64,000 nt of DNA, from positions 15,378,301-15,442,300 of the forward strand of contig CM066325.1 in the NCBI GenBank assembly GCA_033807775.1. The letters run 5' to 3'. The translations under genes and the position numbers were made by a program. Origin of the DNA: Saussurea involucrata (lineage: Eukaryota > Streptophyta > Magnoliopsida > Asterales > Asteraceae). A model generated the notes under the pieces. That model made no database searches. It had not been told where the DNA came from and saw only the letters and a program-made list of their open reading frames with translations. How positions within the stretch are numbered: position 1 is the stretch's first letter; every line of letters begins with the position of its first letter. Below are positions 29,161-41,836 of the stretch, in pieces.

Positions 29161-32060
29161 GATGGTGTTGGAACTTGATCTTGTTAAAACTTTTGATTAG
29201 GTAATGATAAGTGATCCTCGGTATTTCGGTACGAGAAGATAAAGTTGATATACTGGAATAAGTGAGGTTACGATGAAAGTAAGGAATTGTTGGGGGATTG
29301 ATTTAAAGTTTTTGATAGTTAGCAAATTCAATTGGAAGTGTAAAGGAAGAATTGTAGCATGGCTTGAGTCATCTTCTTCAAGGTTTGATTTCTTCTTCTT
29401 TTCTTCTCTATATTGATTAGGCAAGTTTATGGTTGGGGATTTGATAATCAAATTGTTGGTTGAGTTTTAATCCATAAGAAAGAAGGCAAATGATTTTAGG
29501 ATTGATTCCCTATGAATTTTGATCAAATCAGTAAGGAGCTTCATCATGTTTGCTTGATAAATCTTCATTTTTCCATGGATTGAGTTTTTGAGTTTTGGAG
29601 TGATAGATTTGATGAGTTTTATGTCGTTTAAAATGTTGGTTATTAGTTCTTAATGTTTATGGTATCAAAAAAATATCGATTTGGGAGCCTTAGAACTGAT
29701 TTGGGAAGTTTAAGGATGAGAAACCCTTGATTTTTGGGAGAAGTCTCGTGAAGGGGGCAGACCAGTGCTCTACGCACCTGGTTGCGCGTCTGGAGGCGCG
29801 CCACTAGGGGCGCCAAGCCCTGTTCCCAAAACCTTGTTCCCGTTTCGCCGTTCGTTCGGGTCTAGGATCGAGGTGTTGATTAGGGGTTTGGTCTTAGGGA
29901 TTATTGGGAATGTTTTGAGGATGTAATTAGATGGTTTAACACCATTTTTGTGGCGCCAATTTAGGTATTCGGTTTGAACTAAAGTGTATCCCGGAGCGTG
30001 TGTCGAAGTGCTAAGGCTAAGGTGAGTTCCCTTACCTTCTTTGTGTGAATGAAAGGTTTTACAAAAGGTTTTCATAACTGATTATGGTTACGAGCATGTT
30101 GACCAGATTAAATTATTTGAAGGGTTTTATATTACGTGATGTGAAAACGTTTATTAAAGCATGCGAGTTGTTTATATGTTCATTTCTACGTAATTGTTGA
30201 TTGCATGCTGTTGTGATGTTGTTGCTATGTGTGGAGTTGGGTTGCACAGTAGAGAACAAGTATGAATGCCGTGTATGACTTAATAAGGTGATGAAAAGTT
30301 GAGACCATTGTGCAATACCCTTATGTGGAGTCGATCTTTTGAATTCGGAATGTCGGTATGATTGTAGTTTGGACTATTGCATGGTTATGTAAGAATGGTT
30401 TTATTTACGGTAAAATTTGAAACGGTCGAAGTGAATCCTTGTGGTGGAATGGTAATAAGTAGCGTTACGTTACTTGATGTAATATTATCGGCGATGAGTC
30501 TGGGTACTGGGATAGGTTGAAAATTTGATTGTGCACTATGAAAAGTCTTGTGTTTTTCCTCAAGTGAGAACGGTGGGGGTATAAGTTGGTTATGAAGCTT
30601 TGGATGAAGTGGGTTTTGTTAGGAAGTGTGATGGGTGTGCTTAGTTACTGTTGTTTTAATTTTGTTAGTGTGTGAAGTGTGATGGCTTGAGTGTAAAGAA
30701 TAATAGTAGTGTGTGGAACGCGATGATTATGTGTGGAGAGTAACGATGGTGTGTGAAGTCTTGACCTGGTCATGAAGGCGACGGTTTAGTGTGTTGTGAA
30801 GATTATACTCATTGCGATTGTTGACGTTATCTAAAAGGGTATTGTTTAAATGTGTGGGGTGATGTGGATAAGATGGTGGCAGTTTATAATTAATGAGCGT
30901 GCGAGGTGTGGTATTAATGAATTTTTGTAAGGTTAAGTGGTGGATTAGTGATGATATGGGATGAGTGTAAGTGAAAACCTCTGCTCGGGATTTTGTTTAT
31001 AAGTTGTTCAGATATGACAAAAGTATGTGTGGAGAGGCATGGATGTCTAGGTGGTGCGTAGTATTGTTATTCGAGAATAAGAGAATGGAGTGGCAGTAGA
31101 TGGTTAGCTAAGGAGTGGAGTATTACCGTTTGAGAAATGAAAAGTGTGTGGTTGCTTCGAGCATTGAGTGTGATTTCGGATTAACTCGGTTAAGTTCCTG
31201 GTATAAGGTGTGGTGAAATTGTTGGTTAAGTATGGTAATCGTTGAATTTGGGCGTGTGCGGTTGGTTTGGAAGTGAAAGAAAGCTAGCTCATGGGTGAGC
31301 ACCTCCTAGTGAGCTGTCCTTGGGGAAACATGTTTTATGTTGTGAAGAGAATGGAAGAAAGTAGTCGAATATAATGCTCAGGGTGAAGGACCATTGGATA
31401 GGACATGGTAGTAGTGCGAGAGTGATGTTGTGGCAAGCGTGGGAAATCAATTGTTATCTATGGTTCGTGATCGGTGTAATTAATGCAAGAAAGTGTTGTC
31501 TGTCTTAGAAGTATTTTGGGTTAGAGAAATGACAGTAGGGTTGTGTATAGTCTATGGAGAAAAGTTTAACTACGGGTTAAGGTGATGTTCCAAGTTGATT
31601 ATGTGATTTATGGGAGAGTAGAGTGTCGTTATTTTTAGAGTATTGGATTTTAAAGCATTAAGTATTTTGGTGATCTGGAATATTTTAATTTTAAAATTTT
31701 GGGGAAACCAATAGGACGGAATTAGCTTTGCAAAAATAAGACGATTTTAACTTGATTGTTGATTGAGATTGAATTTATAAGAGAGATCATATGTTTGGTG
31801 AATTTAACTTAAGTGTGTAGCGATAGCATGATGATTCGTTAGTGTTTATGTTTTGGTAATGTTGAGAATAGCATACTTGTTCATCAAAGGGTTATTAGTT
31901 TTGACTCTAAGTGGAAAAGAGAATGGAGGGGTGATCTTATTTTTTTTAAGATAGTAGAATATATGGTTTTGATGGAATTTGATGTAATAGTGAAAACTAA
32001 GTACTTATACCTTTTCGCTTAACCGAATTCCGGGACGGAATTCTTTTAAGGGGGAGATGT
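29161..32060 (+). other. LARD1 internal region, right part
   Basis: About 2.9 kb with no ORF resembling gag, protease, RT or integrase. It contains many GTGTGAAGTGTGATG-like phrases (30650-30960) and a GC-rich palindromic patch (TCTGGAGGCGCGCCACTAGG, about 29790-29810). It ends with GAATTCCGGGACGGAATTC (about 32023-32041) and the PPT. Confidence 0.75.
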
Positions 32061-34001
32061 TGTAATAACCCGTAGTAAGAGCCCTTATTATTTTTATGAG
32101 TATATCTCATTTTAAAGGGTAAATTAAGTTATGTTATTTGGATTTATTAGTTTAGAATGTTGTAATATCATGTAATATAATTCTAAGGGTTCTATTATGA
32201 TTATATGTGTTAGATTTGGAGTGGTTAGTTATTAGTTTATGTTTAAAGGTTCTTATAGTCATTTATTAGTATTATGAGGTCCTTTGTGTAACTTGTATTA
32301 GGTATGTATGTGACTCACTAGTTGATGTGATGACTCATGAGTTCATTTGCTGAATGTTGAATGTGTGTAGTATGTGTGGTGTGTGTGTTTATATCGTGAA
32401 AGAGAGAAAAGAGAGAAAAGAGGGAGAAAACAGAAGAGAAGCAACTGAAGAAGAAGGTTAAAGTTAGGGTTTAATCTTTTGGTGATTCAAGTGATAATTC
32501 AAGAATCTTGTGCTGCAGGTACGATCTTAATTATGATTCCTTAGTCTCTTCTTCTTTTCCATGTTAGTTCTAGCTTAGGGTTTGGATGATCCATTCATAA
32601 CCATGGATGATAACTTTAGTGGAGTCCAGTTTATGATGGTTATTGTTTCCTATAGTTCTTCTTAGTTACTTTGGATCAAGATAAAGGTTGAATCCTTCAC
32701 CTTGGTGATGGAGTTCAATATATAGTTAGTTCAACATCACTCCATAGTTGATGATGATGGGTTTAATTGATTACATATGTGTATAGAGTTGCTATATGGA
32801 TTCCTTCATGTTTTTGATGTTAAAAACTCATTTTTGATGCTAAAACTTCCATAGAATGAACCTAATTAAGTGGGAGTTGATTTGGGGTGTTAAAGGGGCT
32901 GAACAGGGACTGTTTGATGTCCAACAGAGGTCCACGCCGATCTCGGCGCCAATGGATCGGCGCCAAGCACTGTTTCAGCATTTTTTCGATTTTGTTTCTT
33001 GCGTACCGGAGTCGTTCTAAGGCGTAATATAGGAGTATGGGTACTCGTTTTGAGTGTAAGATAGCATTTGAACACTTTGAACATGTTAGTTCGGGCATAT
33101 GACAACTCCAAGTATTGTTTGTAATGTCGGTTGTTCGGTTTCTAGCTCGGTTGTGTTTCAGGAGTGTCCAGTGAGTTCTTAAGGTAGTCAATTGTCGTAG
33201 TGAGTCTTGTATACATATAAGTATGTGGATTTCATCAATGTGTATATTTATTACAGGCTCAGTTGCCCCTCGTTAGTGAAGTTTGATAGTGGTGTTCGGT
33301 TGTATCGTTTGTGCGTATGTGGCTTCAAACTATCAACAAAGTGAGTTTTAATTCAAAGTATTTTTAACTGGAATACATCTGTGTGGATGCCGAATATTTG
33401 ATAAATTGTATGAATATGTCATACGTGTGTAATTATGATATATTAAGATATTATAATTACGTGAGTATTATATTTTGATATAATACGTGGCCGGGCTTAG
33501 GACCGGTGTGTTAATTGGCTCGCAACCAATAAAGTTGGCCATTGGTGGAGTGATAAGGTGAGATGGGATGTGTGCGATGCACGAATTTTGGTTGGTATTA
33601 AAATTACGTGTGATATATGTGTATTTATATAAAGAGGTTTTATATAAATGAATTTCATAATGATTTTCAAATGACAGGGATTTTCTCACTAGACCCTTAG
33701 GTCTAACCCTCATTTTCTGTTTTAAAAATATGTATTCCAGGTGGTGGTTCCAGTAATACCAAGTGATTAGAATATTTGATGGATAGCTTTTTGTGAAGGT
33801 GGTCGCTATGAAGTTATGGATGCTTTTGTACTTATGACATAGTTGTTAGTCATTATGTAATCTAAATAGGAACAAGTTTGTACTAAATTTCTTATTATGT
33901 TTAGCAAAATTTAAGGGACCGAATGTGAAATGTGATGTACTTTCTTTGAAAATATGTTATGAATTATATGTTATTTGTATATTTGGATATGGGATGTTAC
34001 A
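32061..34001 (+). repeat. LARD1 3' LTR
   Basis: 1941 bp, differing from the 5' LTR at about seven positions by eye (for example GTAATAGCATG against GTAATATCATG, and GTGGTCGGG against GTGGCCGGG). Confidence 0.93.
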
Positions 34002-34006
34002 TATAA

Positions 34007-34890
34007 ACGGGTGAAAAGAAGGAAAACTCACCGGAGCAACCGATGGAGGAAGATGGGACAACCGGAAACTCGCCGGAGGGGACGCCGGAGAGTGGAGTCG
34101 AAGAGACCCAACGTAATAATGATGATGGCGGCCACATGGAAGTTCCAAGGAGATTGTTTGATGCATCCAATGCCACGCCGACATTTGAAGAGACTCACAA
34201 TGCAGATCATTCTAAACTTGGTCAAACAACAATTAATAAGGAGGATAAAAGGAATAATTCGGATACCTTAATTGGGGAGGAGGTTGGCCGAAATAAAAGG
34301 GTTGATGATGTAAAGGAAAATAATGTTGGGCCCACTGTAGAAAGGATTGGGCCTAACAATCAATTAGATGGGCAGCCCACGTTCATTAATACTGATCCTA
34401 ACAGCAGGCCTGATACCAAACGGCCCAGAAAAATGAGAAAGGAAAATACTGGCGTTGAAGGGGATCAAGGTAGGACCAGTTTTATCAGTGGCGAAAACAG
34501 AGGAGATTGGCAGAGAAATCCCAAATCGGTGAAAGGAAAAAGGACGATCGACACAAGTGAGTCCTCAAAATCGAAGAGGAACGAAAATCTGGTATTTGGC
34601 AGAAGCAGAGTAAGTTTTCACTACTTAAAAAAAATGGCGAGGAGCAGTGCAAAAAAGAAAGGAAATCAAAGGAAAATCCAACAGTGGGAGAACCGAAGAT
34701 GAAAAGTAAATCAGTATCGCAATCTGAAGGAGGCTCATTGTCGATGGCTACTAAAATACCAATCTCAAATGAACTAAGGAGCATGGAAGGTCAAGACGGG
34801 TTAGAAGACTTCGGTAATGCATTGGGGATAAACTGGAAAGTCAAAGAGGGGAAGTCGACAAAAGGGAATAACGTGAAAGGGAGCAATTAA
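34007..34890 (+). pseudogene. LINE ORF1, second part
   Basis: After LARD1 the same frame resumes (THE Met at 34043 is internal to ORF1). It encodes a hydrophilic, Asp/Glu/Lys/Asn-rich linker to 34702. The last part, 34684-34890, is in another frame after a frameshift (VGEPKMKSKSVSQSEGGS, ending KGNNVKGSN). Such disordered charged tails are usual in plant LINE ORF1. No zinc knuckle is seen. Confidence 0.65.
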
Positions 34891-34925
34891 GTCCCACAGG
34901 TAAGTGTCGATTAATAGAGTTTGTC

Positions 34926-37900
34926 ATGAAGATTGCATCACTCAATATAAGAGGAATCGGGTCGAAAAACAAAAAACACTGGATTAAGGAAATATGCAGA
35001 AAAGAAGAACTGTGTATGATAATGTTGCAGGAGACTAAAGTAAAGAAGATGGAACATGGGGAGGATAGAATTGTGGGGTGCGAAACTTCATCATCGAGTC
35101 GGCCGTTGGGAATTCAGGAGGTTCATTGACAATTTGGGATAAATCATTATTCCAATGTGATTTTGTTATTCAAGAGGAGAACTTTATCGCGGTGGTGGGG
35201 AGATGGGCTAATATGGACGGTTTGGTGGGCTACGTAAACATTTATGGGCCAAGGGAGCAAAAGGAGAGAGTCGTACTATGGTCCAAGTTGGAACTCTTAT
35301 GCGAAAAGCAGGACGTGCGGTGGTTACTAGGCGGTGATTTCAATGAGGTACGAAATGAAAAAGAAAGAGTAAATTCGGTCACAAACAGAATAGGAACGAA
35401 ACAGTTTAACGATTTCATTCGAAAGGCCAAATTAATTGAAATCCCGATGGGGGGAAACAAGTTCACGCGGGTAAGTGATGATGGGCAAAAGCTAAGCAAA
35501 TTGGACCGATTCTTAGTTACACAAGACTTCGAATCGAGTGGGATGAACTTGGGTACGAAAGTGCTAGATAGGAAATGGTCGGATCATGCCCCGATCGTGA
35601 TTAGCGATAAGTGGGCCGACTTTGGCCCTAAACCCTTCAAATTTTTTGACGTGTGGTTGAAAGATGAAAGCGTAGGAGATGTGATCAAAGAGGCGTGGAG
35701 TAAAGATGTGATTTCAAATAGACCGGATTGCATATTCAGAGATAAGTTGAAGAATGTCAAGACGGCTTTAAAAGGATGGAGTAACACTAAATGGGGCAAT
35801 CTAGAGAAGGAATTAGAGGTAAAGAAGGAAGAGGTAAGGAAATGGGAGAGGGAGTTCGAAGGCAATAATCTGGGCGAAAGCGAAAGACAAGAGTGGATGA
35901 CGGCTAGGAAGAGGTGGCTAGACTTGGATGATAAAAAATTGGAGATGCTAAAACAAAAGGCAAAAATTCGATGGATAAAAGAAGGTGATGAGAACTCCAA
36001 ATTTTTCCATGCGGCGATCAAAAGTAGAGCAAGGAAGAATGCAATACGTGGTCTTAACATTGAGTCGGTGTGGACGGAAGATCCGGTAAAAATAAAGGAC
36101 TATGTCTTTGAGTTCTTTAAAAAAAATCTCAAGCACAAAGGAGGATGGCCCAAAGTTTTGTATGAACCGTATTAAAAAATTGGAGGAGGAAGAGGCACTC
36201 AATCTTGAGAGGAGGGTAACGGAGGAGGAGGTATGGAACGCGATCAAGGAATGTGGAACTAACAAGGCACCGGGACCAGATGGGTTTACGATCGGGTTTA
36301 TAAAAGATTTTTGGGGATTGATAAAAATGGATTTGATAGCGGCGGTGGAATGGGTCATGGAAAAAAGGGACTTGAGTGATGGATGTAATGCCTCATTTAT
36401 TACTTTGATACCGAAAGTTCCGAACCCGATTGGTCTAAATGATTTTAGACCAATTAGTCTCATCGGTATTTTTTACAAGATCGTGTCAAAAATCTTAGCC
36501 GAAAGATTGAAGTTAGTGGTGGGAAAACTCATAAGTAGAGAGCAAAGTGCATTTGTGAAAGGAAGATCGATACTTGATGGAATACTCATTGCAAATGAGA
36601 CGGTGGCTCACCTTAAAAGAACAAAGAAACAAGGTTTAATATTCAAGGTCGATTTTGAAAAAGCTTACGATACGGTTGAATGGAGCTTCCTTTTGGAGAT
36701 TATGGAAGCAATGGGATTTTCGGAAAAATGGAGAGAGTGGATAAAATCATGTCTTGATTCTTCAAAGATTTCCGTGTTGATTAATGGCTCGCCGACTAGA
36801 GAATTTCGCATGGAGAAAGGATTGCGACAAGGTGATCCTCTTGCATCGTTTCTTTTTTAACTAGTCGCCGAAAGCTTACACGTTATGGTGGAAGATGCCG
36901 TGAATAAAGGATTATTTCAAGGGACCAAAGTGGGAAAAGATGAGATCGTAATCTCTCATCTACAATATGCGGATGACACGATCTTTTTTTTGGAGAATGG
37001 AATCTTGCAAATTGCAAGAATTTGATGAAAATATTGAAATGTTTTCATCTTGTATCGGGGCTGAAAATAAACTTGAATAAGAGTAATTTGTATGGGATAG
37101 GTGTACCAATGGAGGAGGTGCAATCTTGGTCAAGATGTTTGGGGTGCGGTTGTGATGTACTTCCGTTTAATTACCTCGGACTACCGGTCGGTGCATCCAT
37201 GCGGAAGTTAGAACATTGGAAGCCAACAATCGAAAAGATGAAAAGAAAGCTCGCCTCTTGGAAGGAGAAAATTATCTCATTCGGAGGACGGCTAACATTG
37301 GTAAGGTCGGTTCTAGGTAGCATTTCTTTGTACTTTTTCTCTTTGTTTCGGGCCCCACAAGGAGTGTTGAAAGAGCTTGAGAGGGTGAGGAGCCAATTCT
37401 TTGGGGGGGGGGGAGGGGTGGGAGGTGGTGATGACTTACAAAAGAAAAGAGTTCATGCATGGGTGAAGTGGGGATCGGTCTTGGGGGATTTCAAAAGGGG
37501 GGGGGGGGGGTTAAACATTGGGGGCTTAAAGGAAATGAATTGGGCACTCTTGTGTAAATGGTGGTGGAGGTTTCACGTGGAAAAGGAGGCGTTCTGGACA
37601 AGTGTAATCCGTATTATTTACGGATGGGATGGGGGGTTTCGGGAAAATCATAGGAGTTGGGGGGGGGGGGGGTCACGGTTTGGATGGAGGTGATGAAAGT
37701 GGGCAAAGATTTAGTTAAGGAAGGGGTAGAATTTTCGGGTTCGTTGTTAAAGGAGATCGGGGATGGAGCGGAGACGAGATTTTGGGAGGAGAAATGGGTG
37801 ACGGATCACACACTCATGGAAGAATGCCCGAGATTATTTCAACTTGAGACGAACAAGCACACCTCGATCAAGGATAGAGGGAAGTGGGTGGAAGGTGAGT

Positions 37901-38612
37901 GGGTATGGAAATGGCAATGGAGGCGTGATCCGAGGGGGAGATAGATTGGAGAAATGGCAAAATTGATTAATTTGGTCCAAATCAAAATACCGAGGAGTAG
38001 GGTAGTGGATAGGACCGTGTGGGGTTTAGATCCTCAAAATGGATTTTCGGTAAAAAAAAAACTAAGGAATTTGTTAGAGGAAAAAAGAACGGTGAGTGAT
38101 GGTAGCATGGTGGAAACGAAGTGGGTAAAGTGCATTCCAAAAAAGATTTGTGTTTTTTTGTGGCGAGTTAGGAGAGGGAGAATCCCGACTAGAGAGGCCT
38201 TAAATAATCTAGGAATCGAATTGGATACATTATTGTGCCCAAGGTGTGGAAACACGATAGAAACCATGGATCACACATTGGTCAATTGCGAAGATGTGAA
38301 GTTACTTTGGCAACTAGTAGGTAAATGGTGGAGTGTGAACTTGGGGGCGGTGAGTTCGATAAGTGACGTCTTGGGAGACATTGGGCAGTGGGGTAATAAC
38401 ACAAAAATAGGACACAAATGGACAACGACGGTATGGTGTTTAGTGTACTTAATATGGGCGCACCGTAACAAAATTGTCTTTGCGAAGGAGCAAGGAAAAA
38501 TGTGAGACCAATTTTTTACGGCTCAGGTGAAGATATTTGAGTGGATAAAGCACAGGGACAAAGGTTTGGTCGGCGATTGGAACACTTGTATCGCAAACCT
38601 GAGGTCGCCGTA
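34926..38612 (+). pseudogene. LINE ORF2: endonuclease, RT, zf-RVT
   Basis: The apurinic-like endonuclease has LNIRG, LQETK, GGDFNEV and the terminal SDHAPI motif (34926 to about 35600). A charged linker follows. The non-LTR reverse transcriptase has NKAPGPDGF, DFRPISLIG, SAFVKGRSILDG, FKVDFEKAYDTVEW, GLRQGDPLA and the catalytic YADD at 36966-36977. The thumb region has NYLGLPVGA, and the C-terminal zf-RVT domain (CPRCGN...DHTLVNC) lies at about 38100-38300. Breaks: frameshift at about 35085-35100, frameshift at 36120-36160, TAA at 36858-36860, frameshift just after YADD (about 36985-37000), frameshifts at G-runs near 37660 and at about 37940, TGA at 38503-38505, final stop near 38610. Long dead, yet every catalytic motif is still legible. 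Confidence 0.88.
37403..37672 (+). repeat. three long G runs in LINE ORF2
   Basis: Uninterrupted G runs of 11 (37403-37413), 14 (37497-37510) and 14 (37659-37672) in the RT thumb region. The last coincides with a reading-frame change. They may be replication-slippage products or assembly errors. Confidence 0.85.
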
Positions 38613-38943
38613 GACTCCAGCCATAAGTGGGTCAAGTCTGCTGGTGGAGTGCTTGCGGTCAGCTTGGTTTAGTGGCGTGGGTATGTGCAACATGCAGTCC
38701 GTGTTCGGGTCCTGTGACATCGGTCTCCATGGGAGTTTGTCCCTCGCAAACAACCATATAATTGTTGCTGCGGAGATGGGAGACTCACAGGTATGGAAGA
38801 GTGGCTGAGTGGATCAGACCTTGTGGCTTTACTCATTAATCCGGGCTGATCAGGTATGGACTAATAGTCCTTTGGTTTCTTCTGTTTCGTGTCAAACTGG
38901 CTGAACGTTTTGGGAGCCTTTGTGCTGTTGGTTTGTTGACTAT
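38613..38943 (+). other. LINE 3' UTR, upstream part
   Basis: Non-coding sequence following ORF2, ending at ACTAT (38939-38943), the left target duplication of LARD2. It continues at 48345 (GGTGGTGTTTGTAATGAG...) to the A tail. Confidence 0.7.
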
Positions 38944-41821
38944 TGTAACACCTGGAATTTTACTAAAGTGAAGGTTTAACGTTGGGAAGAAGTGTACGAA
39001 GGAAGCTCAGCAAATCGGGTTCATTCGGGACGAAAATCGAGCTTCGGTACCATTCCAGCGAAAGTGACATGGCGAGAGTGCCATGTCACAATCGCGAGGT
39101 CATGATCGCCGGGAAGAAATGGCTGGGCAAAGGGAGTAGTCTCGGTACCTTCTCAGCGAAAGTGACATGGCGAGAGTGCCATGTCACAATCGCGAGGTCG
39201 TGATCGACGGGAAGAGAATTTTAGGGCAAATATAAGGGCAGCGATGGATCAGATTTTAGGGATCCTTATTTTATCTTCTTGTACCGTATTCTCTCCCTCC
39301 TAAAGACGATTTCTCAGCAGCAAACACTCTCTCTACTCATTGCTTGAGTTGGTCCCTTCTTAAACAATTAATTCTCATCCTCTACCCTCTCTTGATATTG
39401 AAAAGCTTCCACAAGAATCCCCAAGTGTGTCAAGTGTGTAAATTTCTAGGGTTTTACCCAAACCTTTCCACTCCATTTGAAGATTGGGAGTTGTGGTGCA
39501 TCTTGGTGGTTATAGAGGCATTTTGGGTTGATGGATTCAAGTATGGTTAAGGTAATCTCCTCATCTATTCATTTATGAAGTTAGGGTTTTGTTATAATTG
39601 GGTATTTTGGTGTATTATGGTTGGATGATGATTCCTTATGGTTAAACCTTGGTATTGATGGTTGGGAACTCTTGAATCTAGGTTTTTGGATGTTTTGGCT
39701 TGAGGATGCAAACTTCATCAAAGGAGCTTACGTTGGAGAAACTCTAGATTTAGCTAAATCTAGTAAGGTGAGTTCAAGTTACTTTGCGAAAACGTTGTAC
39801 ATGCCAAAATGAGTATTTTACAAATATGTGTGTGTTTTACTTGAAAATGTATATGGTGGAGTTATTTAGTTGATTTAACTCTCTTGAAGTGTTTATCTTC
39901 ATAAATGTGTAAAACACCCATATTTGGGGCTTTTGGATATTTGGATGGTTAGAAACCATAAATTGTCTTTAAAAGATTGATTGCTCAAAATGAGGTTTGT
40001 TTAGTGGTTTAATCATATATGTGTAAATGATTTTGTAAACCATTTGGGAAATGCACTTTTAAGTGTTTTGTGTCATTTTGAGAATTTAAGGGTATGAGTC
40101 CTTTGGGAAAACCCTTTTTGTTTAACCCGTAATGAGTTTTGGGGTTAATGATGAATTTGTAGTATAGCTTGCCTAAACAATGTTTAAACGCGTTTTTGAC
40201 CGACATTATGGGTCTAGCAAGCTTGGAGCACTTTGCTCGGTTTTGACTTTGAGATAGTCTTGGGACATTTGTCCGGTTTAAATGGCTCGATGTGGAGTCT
40301 TATTTACGAGTCGCTTTTATTGCACCGTGTTGCATATTATTGCACGTTGTTGATATTTTACATGCTCAGGGTGGAGTCTAGGATGTGTTATATGCTTAAT
40401 TGCATTTTTATTTGCATGATTTGATGTCAATAAATGATCATTAGATCTTTGAGCAGAGGGCTCGGTTTTGGGCTCAATTGAGTCTTGAGGGCATTCGCCC
40501 GGTTTTAATAAGCTCGACATGGGCTTGGGGTTTGCATTGCATGAGTTGCATCATATTTGAGGTTTACATGATTTGAATGCATTGGTTATTCTTTTGAGGT
40601 CATGTATAAGTTTTTAAGTTAAGTAAGCTTGTTTTGGATGGTGGGTTTGCCAAGGTAAAGACCTAGTATGGTTGAACTTGGTGGTTTAAATGGACTAAAG
40701 ACCTAGTATGGTTGATGTCTAAGAGGGGCTAAAGGCCTAGTATGGTTGATGCCAAAGACGGACTAAAGACCTAGTATGGTTGATGTCTAAGATGGGCTAA
40801 AATCTAGTATGATTGATGCCGAGGATTGACTAAAGACCTAGTATGGTTGATGTCATCCGTTTTCCACATCCAAGAAGCTTACTTGTATTTATTTAATTGT
40901 GGTTTAATTTATGTGGTTGCCACATTCGATGAGATCGGGTCTCCCCCGTCACCGAAGGGTGTTGATTTCGGGTATTTTATCTATTCACATTGTTGAGGTT
41001 ATATTACCTGTATATGGATTGTTTTTCCAGGATTGATGGACGGATTTATGTTACATTCTTATTGAATGTTTTAACTGCTGGGGTTTTAGTTTATGGTATT
41101 GGGATTTTAATACATTTTACGTTTGCGTGAGTTTAGCTTCGTATTATGTTTTAAAAAGGTTATATTTAAATGGATGGTTTCCATGTTTTATGGGTTGAGT
41201 ATGATTTGTCAACCGTATTTGAAGGTTTTGCCTAAACTAGAATTATTCACGTAATTGGGTGAATTGGGATTTGTAATTCATATTGGAAAACGCTTTACAC
41301 TTTTTGGGAATGGTTTTCCATGGATTTTGAGTGTGTTGGAAATTGAGTCGTTTATGCCGTTTGAGAAATCTTTTTGGAAATGATCGTCTTTGACGCAAGC
41401 TTTCATTTAAAGATTTATTTAAATCATGACTATAACTACTAACTTCCGATTTATGATTTTATATAGTCATGATAAAATGCTTGAACTCACTAGGCGTAAG
41501 CCTAACCCTTTTTATTTGTCGGCATGTGCAACAGGCTCAGGTTGGGGTAGCTCTAGCTACATTGTGAAGTGGCGAGTGCTAGTAATGTGCACGAGAGGTG
41601 AATAGCTTAAGTTATGTTTTCCGCATTTACCCTTGGGAAGTAGCACTTGTATTTGGATTAGGTGATGTCCGAAGTGGGTTTAGTCTTGGTAATGAGACTT
41701 GTGTAGTATGTATTACTTGGAGATAACCATTGTTTGTAATTGGAGGTATTTTACCTATTGTTTCGGATGTAATATCGAAAATCTTAAATTAGTTGCTATT
41801 TCCAAATTTGAGGGTGTTACA
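38944..41821 (+). repeat. LARD2 5' LTR
   Basis: 2878 bp. It contains a duplicated GC-rich block with AGTGACATGGCGAGAGTG and CACAATCGCGAGGTC (39060-39200; the block repeats at about 95-bp spacing), the 34-bp minisatellite (40654-40857, six units) and the ACTCACTAGGCGTAAGCC motif near 41486. Confidence 0.93.
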
Positions 41822-41824
41822 AGT

Positions 41825-41836
41825 TGGTATCAGAGC
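41825..41836 (+). promoter_or_regulatory. LARD2 primer-binding site
   Basis: TGGTATCAGAGC, initiator-tRNA-Met type, three bases after the LTR. Confidence 0.88.

Larger units (their letters stand above)
18602..34001 (+). mobile_element. LARD1: non-coding gypsy-type LTR element
   Basis: Identical-length LTRs (1941 bp) at 18602-20542 and 32061-34001 start TGTAATAACCCG and end GGGATGTTACA. The perfect 5-bp TSD is TATAA (18597-18601, 34002-34006). A PBS TGGTATCAGAGC (initiator-tRNA-Met type) is at 20545-20556 and a PPT AAGGGGGAGATG just before 32061. The internal DNA (20543-21043 plus 29161-32060, about 3.4 kb once the nested copia is removed) holds no gag or pol. About seven substitutions separate the LTRs. 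The 3' end matches that of the coding chromovirus at the right of the window. Confidence 0.92.

Noticed and set aside
29770..30075. 101-residue minus-strand ORF in LARD1
   Set aside because: No gag or pol feature, GC-rich palindromic patch at one end, surrounded by non-coding LARD sequence.
34043..34702. Independent 219-residue gene starting MEEDGTTGN
   Set aside because: It continues the LINE ORF1 frame seen at 17839-18601 once LARD1 and one TATAA are removed; the Met is internal.
36102..36180. Overlap of two LINE ORFs as a programmed frameshift
   Set aside because: The element has many other frameshifts and stops; ordinary decay is the simpler reading.
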